A DNA stretch of 64,000 nt from JAGQRJ01 sp041402045. Its GTDB lineage: Bacteria; Planctomycetota; J058. Made by a program: the position numbers and the translations under genes. The notes under the pieces are model-generated. The model worked only from the letters and a program-made list of their open reading frames with translations, did not search any database and had not been told where the DNA came from. Location: assembly GCA_041402045.1 (NCBI GenBank), contig JAWKSZ010000002.1:160441-224440 (forward strand), in the 5' to 3' direction. Below are positions 1-8,153 of this stretch, one piece after another. Position 1 is the first letter of the stretch. Every line of letters starts with the position of its first letter.

Positions 1-878
1 AGGGTCTCCTGGAGGTGCTTGGAGCTGATGTGGTAGTCGCGCTGGTCGAACACCGCGGTCACGTCGATCTCGACCTGGCGCTCGCTGATCTCGCCTTTGA
101 TCAGCTCGGCTATGTCAATGATCTTGTGGTTCTCGAAGCCGAAGTTGAAGGTCTCGCCCCCGATCACCTCTGGGTCGGCCTGGAGCAGGAGCCCGTAGAG
201 GTTGATCACGTCGATCATGCTCACGTTGGGGCGGCGCTGCTGCCCGCCGTGGACGGTGATCACGCCCTTGCGCACGGCGTCGACGGTGAGCTTGTTGACC
301 GTGAGGTCGAAGCGCTGACGCGGGCTGTAGCCGCAGATCGTCGCCGGACGCACGTTGACCGTGGTGAACCCGGGCGAGTTGGCGCCGACCACGATCCACT
401 CGGCGAGGGCCTTGTAGCGCGAGTAGGTCGAGATCGGCTCGGGCTCGAGGGTCTCGATCACGTCCGGGTCCTGCTTGATCCCGAACACGCTGCTGGAGCT
501 GGCGTTAATGAAGCGCGAGACCCCGGCCCGGCGGGCCTCGCTGACGAGCAGCCCCACCGCGTCGAAGTTCACCTGGCGGGTGAGGACCTCGTCCACCTCG
601 CCGGTGGGGTCGTTGGAGATCGCGGCCAGGTGGATCACGGCGTTCGCGCCCTGGAGCGCCTGGCGCACGTCCTTGGGCTCGCGAATGTCGCCGCGCACGT
701 GGGTGAAGCGCGCTCGCCACTCAGGCCAGCGCGCGTCGCGCTCGAGGGCCTCGCGGCCCGCGGTGCCGAACATGTCGAGGTCGAGGGAGCGCACGCTGTG
801 GCCCAGCTCGAGGAGGTGCGGGATCAAGCGGCTGCCGACGTAGCCGGCGCCGCCGGTGACCATAACGCAGAGGCTCAT
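1..878 (-). CDS. NAD-dependent epimerase/dehydratase (partial, C-terminus off the window)
   Basis: An extended short-chain dehydrogenase of the kind that epimerises, dehydrates or reduces nucleotide sugars in the cytoplasm. The N-terminal Rossmann motif is GGAGYVGS (residues 9-16). An acidic residue follows the second strand (SLDLD). A Ser-rich stretch NASSSSVFG (about 126-133) precedes YSRYK, giving the catalytic Tyr152 and Lys156, and RPATICGYSPR follows as in UDP-glucose 4-epimerase relatives. The coding sequence runs off the left edge, so the substrate-binding end is missing. The start has AGGAGA 7 nt upstream and a TATAGT hexamer 20 nt upstream. It is divergent from the GT2-like gene, so a role in surface glycan synthesis is plausible. 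The exact sugar cannot be told. Confidence 0.88.
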   Translation of the reverse strand, partial: MSLCVMVTGGAGYVGSRLIPHLLELGHSVRSLDLDMFGTAGREALERDARWPEWRARFTHVRGDIREPKDVRQALQGANAVIHLAAISNDPTGEVDEVLTRQVNFDAVGLLVSEARRAGVSRFINASSSSVFGIKQDPDVIETLEPEPISTYSRYKALAEWIVVGANSPGFTTVNVRPATICGYSPRQRFDLTVNKLTVDAVRKGVITVHGGQQRRPNVSMIDVINLYGLLLQADPEVIGGETFNFGFENHKIIDIAELIKGEISERQVEIDVTAVFDQRDYHISSKHLQET

Positions 879-898
879 GGGGTCTCCTGACGCGCGGC

Positions 899-904
899 AC
901 TATA
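899..904 (-). promoter_or_regulatory. -10-like hexamer for the epimerase
   Basis: TATAGT on the minus strand, 20 nt before the epimerase ATG with a good Shine-Dalgarno between them. It faces away from the plus-strand hexamer at 940-945. No convincing -35 is visible. Confidence 0.5.
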
Positions 905-939
905 CCGCCCGGCCGCGCAGGATCGGCGCGCCGCGGAGG

Positions 940-945
940 TAGGAT
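940..945 (+). promoter_or_regulatory. -10-like hexamer upstream of the GT2-like gene
   Basis: TAGGAT followed after 5 nt by CCGGAGG and the ATG of a 26-residue reading frame. It fits the TANNNT pattern seen before many genes here. Confidence 0.45.
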
Positions 946-961
946 CTGGCCCGGAGGTCCC

Positions 962-1042
962 ATGCTGCGCCGAAGCCCGAGCTCGATCCCGCGCGCGTTC
1001 GCGCTGCCCGACGTCCTGCGCGGCGGGGGCGAGCACCCGTGA
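962..1042 (+). CDS. Possible 26-residue leader peptide
   Basis: A short reading frame with its own Shine-Dalgarno (CGGAGG, 4 nt before ATG). It ends in a TGA that overlaps the GTG start of the next gene as GTGA. The peptide begins MLRRSPSS and ends GGGEHP, with no signal peptide or known motif. Its best-supported role is to couple translation into the GT2-like gene, or it is simply the 5' leader. Alternatively the glycosyltransferase start is misplaced and this is chance. It is too short to judge by codon use. Confidence 0.35.
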   Translation: MLRRSPSSIPRAFALPDVLRGGGEHP

Positions 1043-1926
1043 GCTACGGGGTCGTGCTCTGGGCCCACAACGAGGCCGACGCCCTGGCCGCGGCGGCGGC
1101 CGCGTGGGCGCGCCCCGGGTGTGCGACGGCGGTCGTCGCCGTCGACGACTGCTCGCGGGACGGCAGCGCCGGCGCGCTCGGGGCCCTCGCCGCCGAGCTC
1201 GAGCCGCTGAGCGCGCTGAGCACCGCCGAGGTCCTGGGCGACTGGGGCGCGGCGCGGGCAGGCGTCGCCGCCCTGGGCGGGGTGGAGTGGGTGCACCTGG
1301 CGCCCCTGGCGAGCCGTCCGCGGCCCGACGCGATCGCCGCGGCCCTCGCGGCCGCGGGGGACGCGGTCGCGGTCCTCGCCCCGCGAGACCAACGCTCGCC
1401 CTTGGGCCACGTCCTCGCGCGCCCCGGTCAGGAGTGGGGCGACGCTCCGTGGCGCGCGGCGGGGGCCGCCCTGCCGGCGCGGCTGGCGGCGCTCACGCCG
1501 CTGACCGAGCTCGCGCACGCCGCCTGGATCCGGCGCGAGGTCCTCGAGCGCGCGGCCGGAGGGCCGGACCGCGGGCCCTGGACCGCCGAGGCCTGGGTGC
1601 TGCGGGCGCTGCTGGCGGGCGAGGTCGCCTACTGGCCGCAGGCGCTGTGCACGCTGGAGGCGCGGCCCGAGCGCGCCCGAGACCTGGCCGGGCAGGGCGC
1701 CGCGTCGGCGCAGGGGCTGGCGGAGCTGCTCGCCGAGCTGCCGCCGCCCTGGCGCGCGGCCCTCGAGCCCTGGCGGGGGGCCCTGGCCGCAGAGGTCAGG
1801 GCTCAGGCCGAGCGCGACCGGGAGTGGGTGCGCGCGGGGCTGCTCGAGCTCGACGCGGGCTCGCGCCGCGATCGGCTCACGGCCCGGGCCTTGCGCCTGC
1901 TGCTCGGCGACGCGTTCGAGGCCTGA
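1039..1926 (+). CDS. GT2-like glycosyltransferase family protein, probably divergent
   Basis: A 295-residue protein that starts like a family 2 glycosyltransferase: VVLWAHNEAD at the N-terminus and VVAVDDCSRDGSAG around residues 32-45, which is the nucleotide-binding Asp motif. The expected DxD metal motif is not obvious; the corresponding stretch reads VHLAPLASRP. The C-terminal half is Ala/Arg/Leu-rich and helical. It may therefore be an inactive or strongly diverged member. The GTG start overlaps the stop of a possible leader peptide. No signal peptide or membrane segment is seen. Its position beside a sugar-nucleotide epimerase fits glycan synthesis, by inference. Confidence 0.65.
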   Translation: MSYGVVLWAHNEADALAAAAAAWARPGCATAVVAVDDCSRDGSAGALGALAAELEPLSALSTAEVLGDWGAARAGVAALGGVEWVHLAPLASRPRPDAIAAALAAAGDAVAVLAPRDQRSPLGHVLARPGQEWGDAPWRAAGAALPARLAALTPLTELAHAAWIRREVLERAAGGPDRGPWTAEAWVLRALLAGEVAYWPQALCTLEARPERARDLAGQGAASAQGLAELLAELPPPWRAALEPWRGALAAEVRAQAERDREWVRAGLLELDAGSRRDRLTARALRLLLGDAFEA

Positions 1927-1928
1927 GC

Positions 1929-2877
1929 CTAGCGGCTGAACTCCCAGGCCAGGGTCACGTGCACCGCGGCGTGGTCCGAGAGCGGGCCGCCCTGGGCGTC
2001 GACGAACTCGTCGGCGGTGCGCCACTGGGTCGGGCGCAGGCGCAGCCCGCCGCCATCGCGGATCATGATCCGGTCGATCAGCTCGGGCTTGTTGCCGACC
2101 TCGCGCGCGCAGTCGCGCAGGCCCGCGACCCCCAAGAAATCCAGGAGGACTTGCGCGTCCCGGGCGCGAGCGGCCTTGAGGTTCGTGTCCCCGGCCACGA
2201 GCACCGCCCGCCCCGCGGAGCGCACCCGCAGGTCCTGGGCGAGCTGGGCGAACTGCTGGGCCCGCGCGTTCTCGTCACCGGCGTCACCGCCGGCGTCGGC
2301 GTGGAGGTTGTAGACGTCGAGCTCGACCCCGGCGCCAGCTCGTGGCGCGCGAAGCTGTAGCCCTTGGTCGCCAGCGTGTCGCTGCCGTTCGAGACCAGGC
2401 CGAAGGAGGCGCTCCACGTCACGCGGTCGTGCAGGGTCCAGGGGTGAGGGAGAAACGGTTGAGGCCGTCGTTGACCGGGCGGCTGCTCACCGGCTGCGGG
2501 TTGCTCTGGTTGGGGTGCCGGGCCTGGCGGCGCAGGTCGGCGTCGTAGAAGAAGTCCTCCTGGACCAGGACCAGCTCGTAGGCGTTGAGCTTGGGGCTGA
2601 TCTGGGTCGTGTTCACCGCCGGATTGGAGCCAGAGATCCCCTGGGGCAGGCCCGCGACGTTGTAGGTCAGGACCTCGAGCTGGCCCTGGGCCACCACGGT
2701 CGAGGTCGCGCCGCCGCCCGAGGAGCTGCTCACCGGGGCCGTGTTCGAGGTCGCCGCTGCGACCGTCGACCCGCCGGAGCTCCCGCCCGAGCTCGAGCCG
2801 CAGCCGGCGAGGAGGGGGAACAGGCACAGCGCTGCGCACGCCCGGAGGGCGCGAGACGAGGGCGATCGTGAAAGCAT
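1929..2877 (-). pseudogene. Endonuclease/exonuclease/phosphatase-family lipoprotein, interrupted by two frameshifts
   Basis: An exported lipoprotein: the signal peptide ends in LLAGC (Cys26), followed by a Ser/Gly-rich linker. The body reads as an EEP-fold hydrolase across three frames: LTYNVAGLP and VLVQEDFF (the metal-binding Glu strand) in the first, a middle piece with DRVTWSASFGLV, then VYNLHADAGG, VLVAGDTNLK and LSDHAAVHVTL in the last. The frame changes near 2440-2455 and again near 2330-2345. The peptide is coherent on both sides, and the conserved Asp, Asn and SDH residues are all present, so sequencing indels explain this better than true decay. Family members cleave phosphodiesters in DNA, sphingomyelin or lipids. 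The substrate is unknown. Confidence 0.75.
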
Positions 2878-2959
2878 GGTGTCGACTCGCTCTCCCTCTT
2901 CTCCGCGCGGAGTTTAGCATTGCGGGCACCCCCGAATCACGAACCATCTGGAGCTCGCC

Positions 2960-4324
2960 GTGACCCCTCGCCCCCTGATCGTCAGCCTCCTCGCCCTCGC
3001 GGCCTGCGCAGGCGCCCCCGCCCAGGACCCCGCCCGGGACGGCCCGCGGGTGCGGCACGTCGAGCTCGAGCTCCCCGAGGGCAGCGCGGTCCCAGCCCAA
3101 GGGCCTGCGGCGGAGGCCTTCCCCCAGGGCTTCCCTGTGAGCCTGGGCTCGGGGCTGTGCTACGCCGGGCGCGACGGCGAGGCGATCCTGCTGTGGGCGA
3201 TCAGCGACCGGGGCCCCAACGGCGACGGCCCCGAGTTCGCGCGCGAGGGTCAGGATCCGGCGCCCACCAAGCTCTTCGGCGCCCCCGACTTCACCCCCGT
3301 CGTCGCCAAGCTCCGGCTCGAGGGCGAGAGGGCCACCGTCCTCGAGTGGCACGCGATCCGCGGGGCCGACGGCGCGCCGCTCTCGGGCCTCCCCCGGCCG
3401 GCGGGCCCGGGCTCCACCGGCGAGGTCGCCCTGGGCGAGGACCTGAACACCTTCCCCGCGCAGGCCAGCGGGATCGACCCCGAGGGGATCGACGTCGACG
3501 CCGAGGGGAACCTCTGGATCTGCGAGGAATACGGCCCCGACGTGCTCCAGCTCGACCCGAGCGGCAAGGTCCTGAGGCACCTGCGGCCGGGGGCCGAGCT
3601 CCCCGAGGACGTGTCGCGCCGGCTGCCCAACCGCGGCTTCGAGGCGGTGTGCGTGACGCCTGCGGGCAAGGTGATCGCCGGGGTGCAGAGCGTGTGCTAC
3701 GACAGCGAGGGCAAGCGCAAGGCGGCGTTCATTCGCCTGGTCGAGCTCGACCCCAGCACCGGCGCCACCCGGACCTTCGCCTACCTCCACGACGCTGACG
3801 CCTACAAGCGCCCGCGGGACGCGAAGCTCGGCGACCTGTGCGCGCTCAACGACGACGAGCTGCTCCTGATCGAGCAGGGGAAGGTCAAGGGCGGCGACCG
3901 CAACGTGATCTACCGCGTCGACCTGCGCGGAGCCACTGACCTCAGCGGCAGGACCCGCGAGGACGGGAGCGCGCTCGAGGGCGCCTCCCTGGAGGAGCTC
4001 GAGGCCGCGGGGATCGTCCCGGTCAAGAAGGAGCTCGTGGTCGACCTGCGCGCCCTGGGCTGGTCGGTGGAGAAGGCCGAAGGCCTCGCGATCGTCGACG
4101 CCACGACCCTGGTCGTGATCGCGGACCACGACTTCGGGCTCACGACTACGCTCCTCGACCCGCAGGAGGGTCACGAGGAGGCCGACGACTACACGGTGGT
4201 CGAGGGCGCGCTGACCCTCGACGGGAAGCCGGCGCCCGAGACCCGCCTGCGCATGCTCCCCAGCGGGGAGACCACCGAGCTGTGGGTCGTCGAGCTGCCG
4301 CAGCCCTTGCCGCTGAAGCGCTGA
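2960..4324 (+). CDS. Esterase-like activity of phytase family protein (exported)
   Basis: A 454-residue secreted protein with a signal peptide (MTPRPLIVSLLALAACAGAPAQ) and a beta-propeller-like domain of the phytase-like/esterase-like family. Family-like stretches are WAISDRGPNGDGP near residue 80, EGIDVDAEGNLWICEEYGP near 180, RGFEAVCVTP, and AEGLAIVDATTLVVIADHDFG near 380. Members are thought to hydrolyse phosphate or carboxyl esters outside the cytoplasm; the substrate is unknown. The start is GTG at 2960, directly before the signal peptide. It is divergent from the EEP-family lipoprotein. The gene ends in front of a palindromic element. Confidence 0.85.
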   Translation: MTPRPLIVSLLALAACAGAPAQDPARDGPRVRHVELELPEGSAVPAQGPAAEAFPQGFPVSLGSGLCYAGRDGEAILLWAISDRGPNGDGPEFAREGQDPAPTKLFGAPDFTPVVAKLRLEGERATVLEWHAIRGADGAPLSGLPRPAGPGSTGEVALGEDLNTFPAQASGIDPEGIDVDAEGNLWICEEYGPDVLQLDPSGKVLRHLRPGAELPEDVSRRLPNRGFEAVCVTPAGKVIAGVQSVCYDSEGKRKAAFIRLVELDPSTGATRTFAYLHDADAYKRPRDAKLGDLCALNDDELLLIEQGKVKGGDRNVIYRVDLRGATDLSGRTREDGSALEGASLEELEAAGIVPVKKELVVDLRALGWSVEKAEGLAIVDATTLVVIADHDFGLTTTLLDPQEGHEEADDYTVVEGALTLDGKPAPETRLRMLPSGETTELWVVELPQPLPLKR

Positions 4325-4412
4325 ACCAGAGTTCCTGAGCGGGGGAGGCCCGCTGGGAGGTCGTCAACCCGCGGCGCTCGCTCGCGCGCTCGGGATCGCG
4401 ACTGGTTGCTCA
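4325..4412. repeat. Palindromic gene-end element, copy 1
   Basis: Imperfect inverted repeat directly after the stop codon. The left arm begins AACCAGAGTTCCTGAGCG and the right arm ends CGCTCGGGATCGCGACTGGT. The same design, with related arm sequence (GCTCRGGATCG next to GGTT), follows another gene at 34984-35078. It may act as a bidirectional terminator between convergent genes or be a small mobile element. Confidence 0.55.
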
Positions 4413-4475
4413 GGGAGGCTAGGCCCGCGCCGCAGCGCGCCTGGCCCGCCCCTGAGTCGCGAGGCCCCGTGGGGG

Positions 4476-5243
4476 CTACTTCGTCTCGTCCTGGAGCACC
4501 TGCTCGCGGGGCTTGAGCTTGGCGTAGGTCGCGAACTGCTCGGGGGTGAGCAAGGCCTTGAGCGCCTGGCGCGCGCCCTCGTAGTTGGCGCGGATCCCCT
4601 CGTCGAAGCTCGAGCCGGTGATCTCCTTGGAGGCGAGGGCGTCGACCAGGCGCATGCGCTCGCTGAGCTCCTTGTCCAGGATCTCGCGCAGCTGCGACTC
4701 CTGGCCGGAGCTGAGGCCTACGGACTCGCGCAGGCCCTTGACCTTGATGTCGTTCTCGCGGGTGAGGCGCGCCTCCCAGTTGGCGCGGCGGGCGGCTTCG
4801 TGCTCCAGGCGGGCCTCCTCGGACTCGAACTCGTAGACCAGGGCGCGGGTGTTGCCGTTGCCCGCGTCGCCCTGTTGGGCGCGCTCCTGGGCCAGCTTCT
4901 CGGCCTCGGACAGGGCCGCGCTGGACGGGGGGCTGGGGATCACCGAGGGTCGCCTCGGGGCGCGGTCGGGGGTGAGGTCCGTGGGGGGGGCCAGGGGCGC
5001 CGGGCCGCCCTGGGGGCCCGCGCCCGCGGGGTGGGCCTCGCCAGGCCCCGCCGCGGGGGCTGCGCCGTCGGCGGTGGGCTCGGGAGTCACCCCGTGGCGC
5101 GCTCCGTCGGCGGGGTGAGCGGGAGCGGCGCCCACGGGGGGGGTCACGCTCGACGTGTTGGTCCCGGCGAAGAACGCCGCGCCGGCGACGATCCCCAGCA
5201 CGAACACCACGGCGACGACCACCGCAACGACACCGGACTTCAT
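4476..5243 (-). CDS. Membrane-anchored protein with Spy/CpxP-like helical C-terminus
   Basis: 255 residues. One N-terminal membrane helix (residues 4-27, VVAVVVAVVFVLGIVAGAAFF) is followed by a Pro/Ala/Gly-rich linker of about 80 residues. A charged helical domain comes next (LSEAEKLAQERAQ onward), and the C-terminal part contains GLSSGQESQLREILDKEL and LLTPEQFATYAKL, which resembles the LTxxQ helices of periplasmic Spy/CpxP-type proteins. That resemblance is by eye only. The likely location is the periplasmic side of the inner membrane. TAGGCT lies 33 nt before the ATG. It stands alone, convergent to the phytase-like gene. Confidence 0.7.
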   Translation of the reverse strand: MKSGVVAVVVAVVFVLGIVAGAAFFAGTNTSSVTPPVGAAPAHPADGARHGVTPEPTADGAAPAAGPGEAHPAGAGPQGGPAPLAPPTDLTPDRAPRRPSVIPSPPSSAALSEAEKLAQERAQQGDAGNGNTRALVYEFESEEARLEHEAARRANWEARLTRENDIKVKGLRESVGLSSGQESQLREILDKELSERMRLVDALASKEITGSSFDEGIRANYEGARQALKALLTPEQFATYAKLKPREQVLQDETK

Positions 5244-5371
5244 GGAACGTCCTCTCTGTGGGCCCCAGCCAGCCTCAGCCTAGCCGGCGGGGTCGGTTGA
5301 GCGGGGGCCAAACGCAGAACGCGGCGGGGAGCCCCCGCCGCGTTCCGTCGCCCTCGGGCGGCAGGCCCGCC

Positions 5372-6877
5372 TTAGCGGGGGACCTGCATGCTCACGCAGT
5401 GGGTGGCGCCGGAGTAGCGAATGATCAGGCGCGCGTCGATGCCGTAGGCGTCGTAGCCCGCGTCGCGGTAGGCCTGGAGCGCGGCCCGGTTCTTGGTCCC
5501 GTCGGCGTAGTTCGGCACCAGGGCGATCCCGTTGACCAGCACCGAGTTGGTGTAGGTGCCGTACTCGTCGTAGCGGTAGTCGGCGTCCACGCGGATCACG
5601 CGGTAGCCCAGGTTGCGGAAGCCCTCGGCGGCCTGGTCGCAGACGCGAGCCTGCTTGTGACCGGCGGGGTAGCGCGACACCATGGCCACGCCGTCGCTCA
5701 TGACGCGGGCGAACATGTCGATGTGGGTCGTGCCCTCGTCCACGAGGGGCTCGAAGAACACCACGCGGTCGGCGCCGACCTTGCGGAACTCTCGCTCGAT
5801 CTGGCTGGTGGACTTGTCGCGGTTGAACCACTTCACGCCGTTGCTGCACATGACCGTGCCCTGGCCGTCGCAGGCGAAGTTGCCGCCCTCGAAGGACAGG
5901 TTCAGGGGCACGCGGCGCCAGCCGCGGTCGGCGGCGTAGGCCCGGGGGAAGCGGTCGTCGCGGGGACGGCCCGGGTAGTACTCCGGGTCCACGATCTGGC
6001 GCTCGCCGGTGGCCGCGTCCTTGGTCACGATCGGGCCGTAGTCGCGCATCCAGACGGTCTCGATGTCGACGAGCATGAACTCGACGTGGGTCAGGGGCGT
6101 GCCCGCCTGCACCATCTCGGCGCGGATCTGGGCCATGGACTGGTTCGAGTCCACCGCGCACTCCGAGCGCTGGTTGTTGCGGGCCATGGCGGCCCACGCG
6201 TCGCGGTAGGTCAGGATCACGATGTAGGGGTCGTCGCAGCCCCAGAGGATCAGCTCCTGCTGAGCGTGCTCGCTCGGCGCGACCTGGCCCGCGGGCGCCG
6301 TGGGCTGGGTGGGCTGAGTCGGCTGGTCGGGGAGCATGCGCCCGTCGACCTGGGCGGTGGTCAGCTCGTAGGCCTGCTCACCGGCGAAGTTCTGCTCGGT
6401 CCACTTGACCACGCCCACGCCCTTGGCGACCCAGATCGAGGTCACGCCGGCGTCGGCGGCGGTGGGGCGCAGGGCCAAGCGGGTCACGTCGCGGAAGGTG
6501 CCCGCGGCGGTGGTGACGGTGGCCCCGCGCTCGGCGATCCGCACCTGGCCGTCGTTGACGCCGCCGAACTCGACCACCTCGGAGGTGCCGACGGGTGCGT
6601 CGTAGGGCGGGATCCAGGTGATGCCGTTGTTCCCGTCGAAGACGACGGTCCACTCGTTGTCAGGGAAGATGTAGAGCCAGTGGTCGCCCAGGCCGGCGAA
6701 GTTCTCGAACATCCGCCAGTTGCCCGCGGTCAGGGCGATCCGGGTGGTGACCTGCTGTTGGGTGGTCTGGTTGGTGTACCGCCACCAGTTGTTCTCGTTG
6801 GTGCTCAAGAAGTCGCCCGCGCAAGCGGCGGACGCAGCGAGCAGGGCCAGGGACGCGACCCAGGTCAACGTGCGCAT
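5372..6877 (-). CDS. Secreted agmatine deiminase / peptidylarginine-deiminase-like protein
   Basis: 501 residues with a Sec signal peptide (MRTLTWVASLALLAASAACA). An N-terminal Trp-rich beta domain (about 25-180) is followed by a Pro/Thr/Gln linker and then a Porphyromonas-type PAD/agmatine-deiminase domain (about 205-501). Family motifs are present in order: WMRDYGP, EGGNFACDG, GTTHIDMFAR, NSVLVNGIALVPNYAD and the nucleophile region SGATHCVSMQVPR with Cys494. The family deiminates free or peptide guanidino groups. Cytoplasmic agmatine deiminases lack a signal peptide, so this one probably acts outside the inner membrane. The divergent intergenic region upstream is AT-rich. Confidence 0.88.
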   Translation of the reverse strand: MRTLTWVASLALLAASAACAGDFLSTNENNWWRYTNQTTQQQVTTRIALTAGNWRMFENFAGLGDHWLYIFPDNEWTVVFDGNNGITWIPPYDAPVGTSEVVEFGGVNDGQVRIAERGATVTTAAGTFRDVTRLALRPTAADAGVTSIWVAKGVGVVKWTEQNFAGEQAYELTTAQVDGRMLPDQPTQPTQPTAPAGQVAPSEHAQQELILWGCDDPYIVILTYRDAWAAMARNNQRSECAVDSNQSMAQIRAEMVQAGTPLTHVEFMLVDIETVWMRDYGPIVTKDAATGERQIVDPEYYPGRPRDDRFPRAYAADRGWRRVPLNLSFEGGNFACDGQGTVMCSNGVKWFNRDKSTSQIEREFRKVGADRVVFFEPLVDEGTTHIDMFARVMSDGVAMVSRYPAGHKQARVCDQAAEGFRNLGYRVIRVDADYRYDEYGTYTNSVLVNGIALVPNYADGTKNRAALQAYRDAGYDAYGIDARLIIRYSGATHCVSMQVPR

Positions 6878-7205
6878 CGTTCGGTTCTCTCTCCAAAGGG
6901 GTGTCGCCTCCCGCGGGAGGCGCGCGGCCAGGGGCCGCTCGTTCGAATCTCTCGTTGTCTCTCTGGCGCTGGCCCCGTCCCGGGCGCGCCTTTTGGAAAC
7001 ACCTGAGCAACGGGAGGGCCGAACTCAAGTGATTGAAATCAAAGCGCATTACAAAATGTTTACCCCCCACTTCCCGCATCTGGGAACCCGCTGTGCACCC
7101 TGGCGCCACACCCGGGTGCTCCGCGCGGCGCTTGCGGAGCGGCGCGGCGATTGCACGGCGTGCGCCGAGAGAACCGAGGAGGAGGACTGCCACCGGAGTC
7201 CTCAC
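6878..7205. other. AT-richer divergent intergenic region
   Basis: 328 bases between the deiminase-like gene and the next plus-strand gene. A block at about 7025-7070 is unusually AT-rich for this genome and holds the inverted repeat TGATTGAAATCA, a possible operator. A gagGAGGA stretch lies at about 7178-7186, ahead of the GTG start used for the following gene. No reading frame with a credible protein is seen. Confidence 0.4.
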
Positions 7206-7709
7206 GTGCACCGTCATCCGCTCATCGTCCCCGCCGCTCTGCTCGCGCTCGCCTGCGCGCTGTTCGCCACCCAGCCGGTCCAGGGGCGCCTGACCCAAGG
7301 TTCGGGCCCCGCGCCCGCCCCCCGCGGCGAGGTGCTCGGGATCGATCAACAGCCGCCGGGCGGTGCGGTGTGGGTCTCGCAGCCCCTCGACGCGCGCGGC
7401 TACCACAGCGTCACCGTGAACCTCACGACCCTCGCCGAGCAGGGTCGGGTGGACTCCCTGCGGATCCTCGGCCGCAACACTCCGACCGAGGACTGGTGCG
7501 TCATCGGTACGCCGAAGGGCAGCCTGCACTTCGGGTCCGGCCAACTGCTGAACGGCAGGCGCCCCGTGCGCGGCTCGAGCCTCGTGTTCGAGGGGCTGCA
7601 TACACCGGAGATCGCGGTCGAGGTCGTCGCCGCCTCAGGGCCCCCCCCGAGCGGCTTCGCTTCCACCGCCCCTGGCCAACCCTTCACGATCTCCGCCTAC
7701 CTGGAGTGA
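7206..7709 (+). CDS. Exported protein of unknown function
   Basis: 167 residues starting at a GTG chosen because it sits at the front of a clean signal peptide (LIVPAALLALACALFATQPVQG). The mature part is beta-rich, with stretches such as GGAVWVSQPLDARGYHSVTV, SLRILGRNTP and HTPEIAVEVVAASG, ending in GQPFTISAYLE. I do not recognise a family. A longer upstream reading exists but gives an Arg/Pro-rich shadow-like sequence. The stop is 4 nt before the next lipoprotein gene, so the two are probably co-transcribed. Confidence 0.7.
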   Translation: MHRHPLIVPAALLALACALFATQPVQGRLTQGSGPAPAPRGEVLGIDQQPPGGAVWVSQPLDARGYHSVTVNLTTLAEQGRVDSLRILGRNTPTEDWCVIGTPKGSLHFGSGQLLNGRRPVRGSSLVFEGLHTPEIAVEVVAASGPPPSGFASTAPGQPFTISAYLE

Positions 7710-7713
7710 GCCC

Positions 7714-8109
7714 ATGCGCTTGAACCTCGCCCTCGCCTTCGCGGTCTTGCTCGCAGGCTGCCAGCCCCAGACCTTGGTCGCCGAGCGGATCGTGCTCGTG
7801 AACGCCGCTGGCGAGCCGCAGGTCTACCTGGGCCTGGACAAGACAGGGACTCGACGCGGGCTCGTCGTGCTCGACGAGCGGGGGCAGGTGCGGGCGGGCT
7901 TGAGCCTGCTCGGCGACGACGTGGAGCTCCTGCTGACCGACGTCCAAGGCCAAGAGCGCGCGCGGCTGTGGACGGCGGGGGAGGCCAGCGGCTGGTCCCT
8001 GCGCGACCCCGCGACCGGCGCGCGGCTGAGCGCGCGGCTCGAGGCAGGGCAGGCCCAGGTCCTGGGGATCGACGCCCAGGGCGAGGTGGTCGTGCACCTG
8101 CCCGAGTAG
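7714..8109 (+). CDS. Small lipoprotein of unknown function
   Basis: 131 residues with a lipoprotein signal (MRLNLALAFAVLLAGC, Cys16). The mature domain repeats a beta-strand pattern: LVNAAGEPQVYLGLD, VVLDERGQVRAGLSLLGDD, LLTDVQGQERARLW, LGIDAQGEVVVHLPE. This looks like a short blade- or beta-helix-like repeat of the D-x-x-G-x-x-R type. Shine-Dalgarno GGAGTGA lies 7 nt before the ATG. It follows the preceding exported protein by 4 nt. The function is unknown; the cell location is a membrane lipid anchor. Confidence 0.72.
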   Translation: MRLNLALAFAVLLAGCQPQTLVAERIVLVNAAGEPQVYLGLDKTGTRRGLVVLDERGQVRAGLSLLGDDVELLLTDVQGQERARLWTAGEASGWSLRDPATGARLSARLEAGQAQVLGIDAQGEVVVHLPE

Positions 8110-8140
8110 CGCGGCGCTCGCGGTCGACGCGCGGGCACCG

Positions 8141-8146
8141 TATCCT
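8141..8146 (+). promoter_or_regulatory. -10-like hexamer of a probable leaderless gene
   Basis: TATCCT ends 7 nt before the ATG at 8154, with no Shine-Dalgarno between. Transcription from it would begin at or beside the start codon. Confidence 0.5.
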
Positions 8147-8153
8147 CGGGCCC

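Noticed and set aside
15..890. Long open frame on the plus strand opposite the epimerase
   Set aside because: The minus frame has a full Rossmann motif, YxxxK and a Shine-Dalgarno; the plus frame is a GC-rich shadow with no domain.
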